Part shown: piece by piece, positions 6,058 to 6,101 of the stretch
Position numbering within the stretch: the stretch's first letter is position 1
Layout: the number at the start of each line of letters is the position of its first letter
NCBI GenBank assembly: GCA_003512825.1
Contig: DOOI01000077.1
Coordinates: forward strand, 1 to 6,101
From: Paracoccaceae bacterium
GTDB taxonomy: Bacteria; Pseudomonadota; Alphaproteobacteria; Rhodobacterales; Rhodobacteraceae
Direction: 5' to 3'
DNA: 6,101 nt
The notes under the pieces: generated by a model
Told to the model about the DNA's origin: nothing
Database searches by the model: none
Seen by the model: only the letters and a program-made list of their open reading frames with translations
Program-made: the position numbers and the translations under genes

Positions 6058-6101
6058 GATCTTGGCCCCCTGTCACTCATTCCGCACTCCACGGCGTTCC
6101 T

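Noticed and set aside
6045..6080. 11-codon ATG frame (minus strand, ATG at 6078-6080) overlapping the mipZ GTG start, possible leader peptide
   Set aside because: A weak GGAG lies 6 nt upstream, but the stretch could equally be the 3' end of an upstream gene cut by the window edge. Only 44 bp of context remains and the peptide has no recognisable features.
1..6101. Mobile element, CRISPR array, toxin-antitoxin or phage-defence system
   Set aside because: No transposase, integrase, regular direct repeats or defence domains are visible. All six genes have recognised housekeeping or catabolic families.

Overview
The window looks like a chromosomal segment of a GC-rich alphaproteobacterium, most likely Rhodobacteraceae (Roseobacter/Rhodobacter type). 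Three things point there: a gene for MipZ, the alphaproteobacterial division-site ATPase; the protein sequences themselves; and GC-rich intergenic elements ending in a GGGATATTT-type motif, which I recall as common in that family. No mobile element, tRNA, rRNA or CRISPR array is visible, and the six genes look like intact vertical genes.

Positions 47-3793 (minus strand) hold a tyrosine/phenylalanine ring-cleavage operon, read hmgA (homogentisate 1,2-dioxygenase), fahA (fumarylacetoacetase), then an MBL-fold metallo-hydrolase. HmgA opens homogentisate to maleylacetoacetate, and FahA splits fumarylacetoacetate into fumarate and acetoacetate. The isomerase that links them (maiA) is not in the window, and the third slot holds an unusual MBL protein. 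That protein keeps the ligands of metal site 1 but has all three ligands specific to site 2 replaced (Val, Arg, Arg). This is the most interesting single observation here.

Positions 3865-5230 (plus strand) hold a divergent MarR-family regulator followed 40 bp later by a DMT/EamA transporter. The 71-bp divergent gap between hmgA and marR contains a perfect 7+7 bp inverted repeat with a 13-bp spacer. It overlaps a possible hmgA promoter and is a good operator candidate for the MarR protein, which would then act as the local HmgR. The transporter may belong to the same unit.

Positions 5248-6057 (minus strand) hold mipZ, convergent with the transporter gene and functionally unrelated to the catabolic cluster.

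The intergenic regions carry structure. A strong GC hairpin lies beyond the last operon gene (12-40). A T-tract hairpin between hmgA and fahA points against the operon (2410-2430). A 21-bp exact inverted repeat (1050-1070 and 2370-2390) brackets fahA. Three genes read best from starts other than the longest possible one: fahA from a GTG at 2330, hmgA from an ATG at 3793, and marR from an ATG at 3865. No gene-free stretch exceeds about 100 bp.
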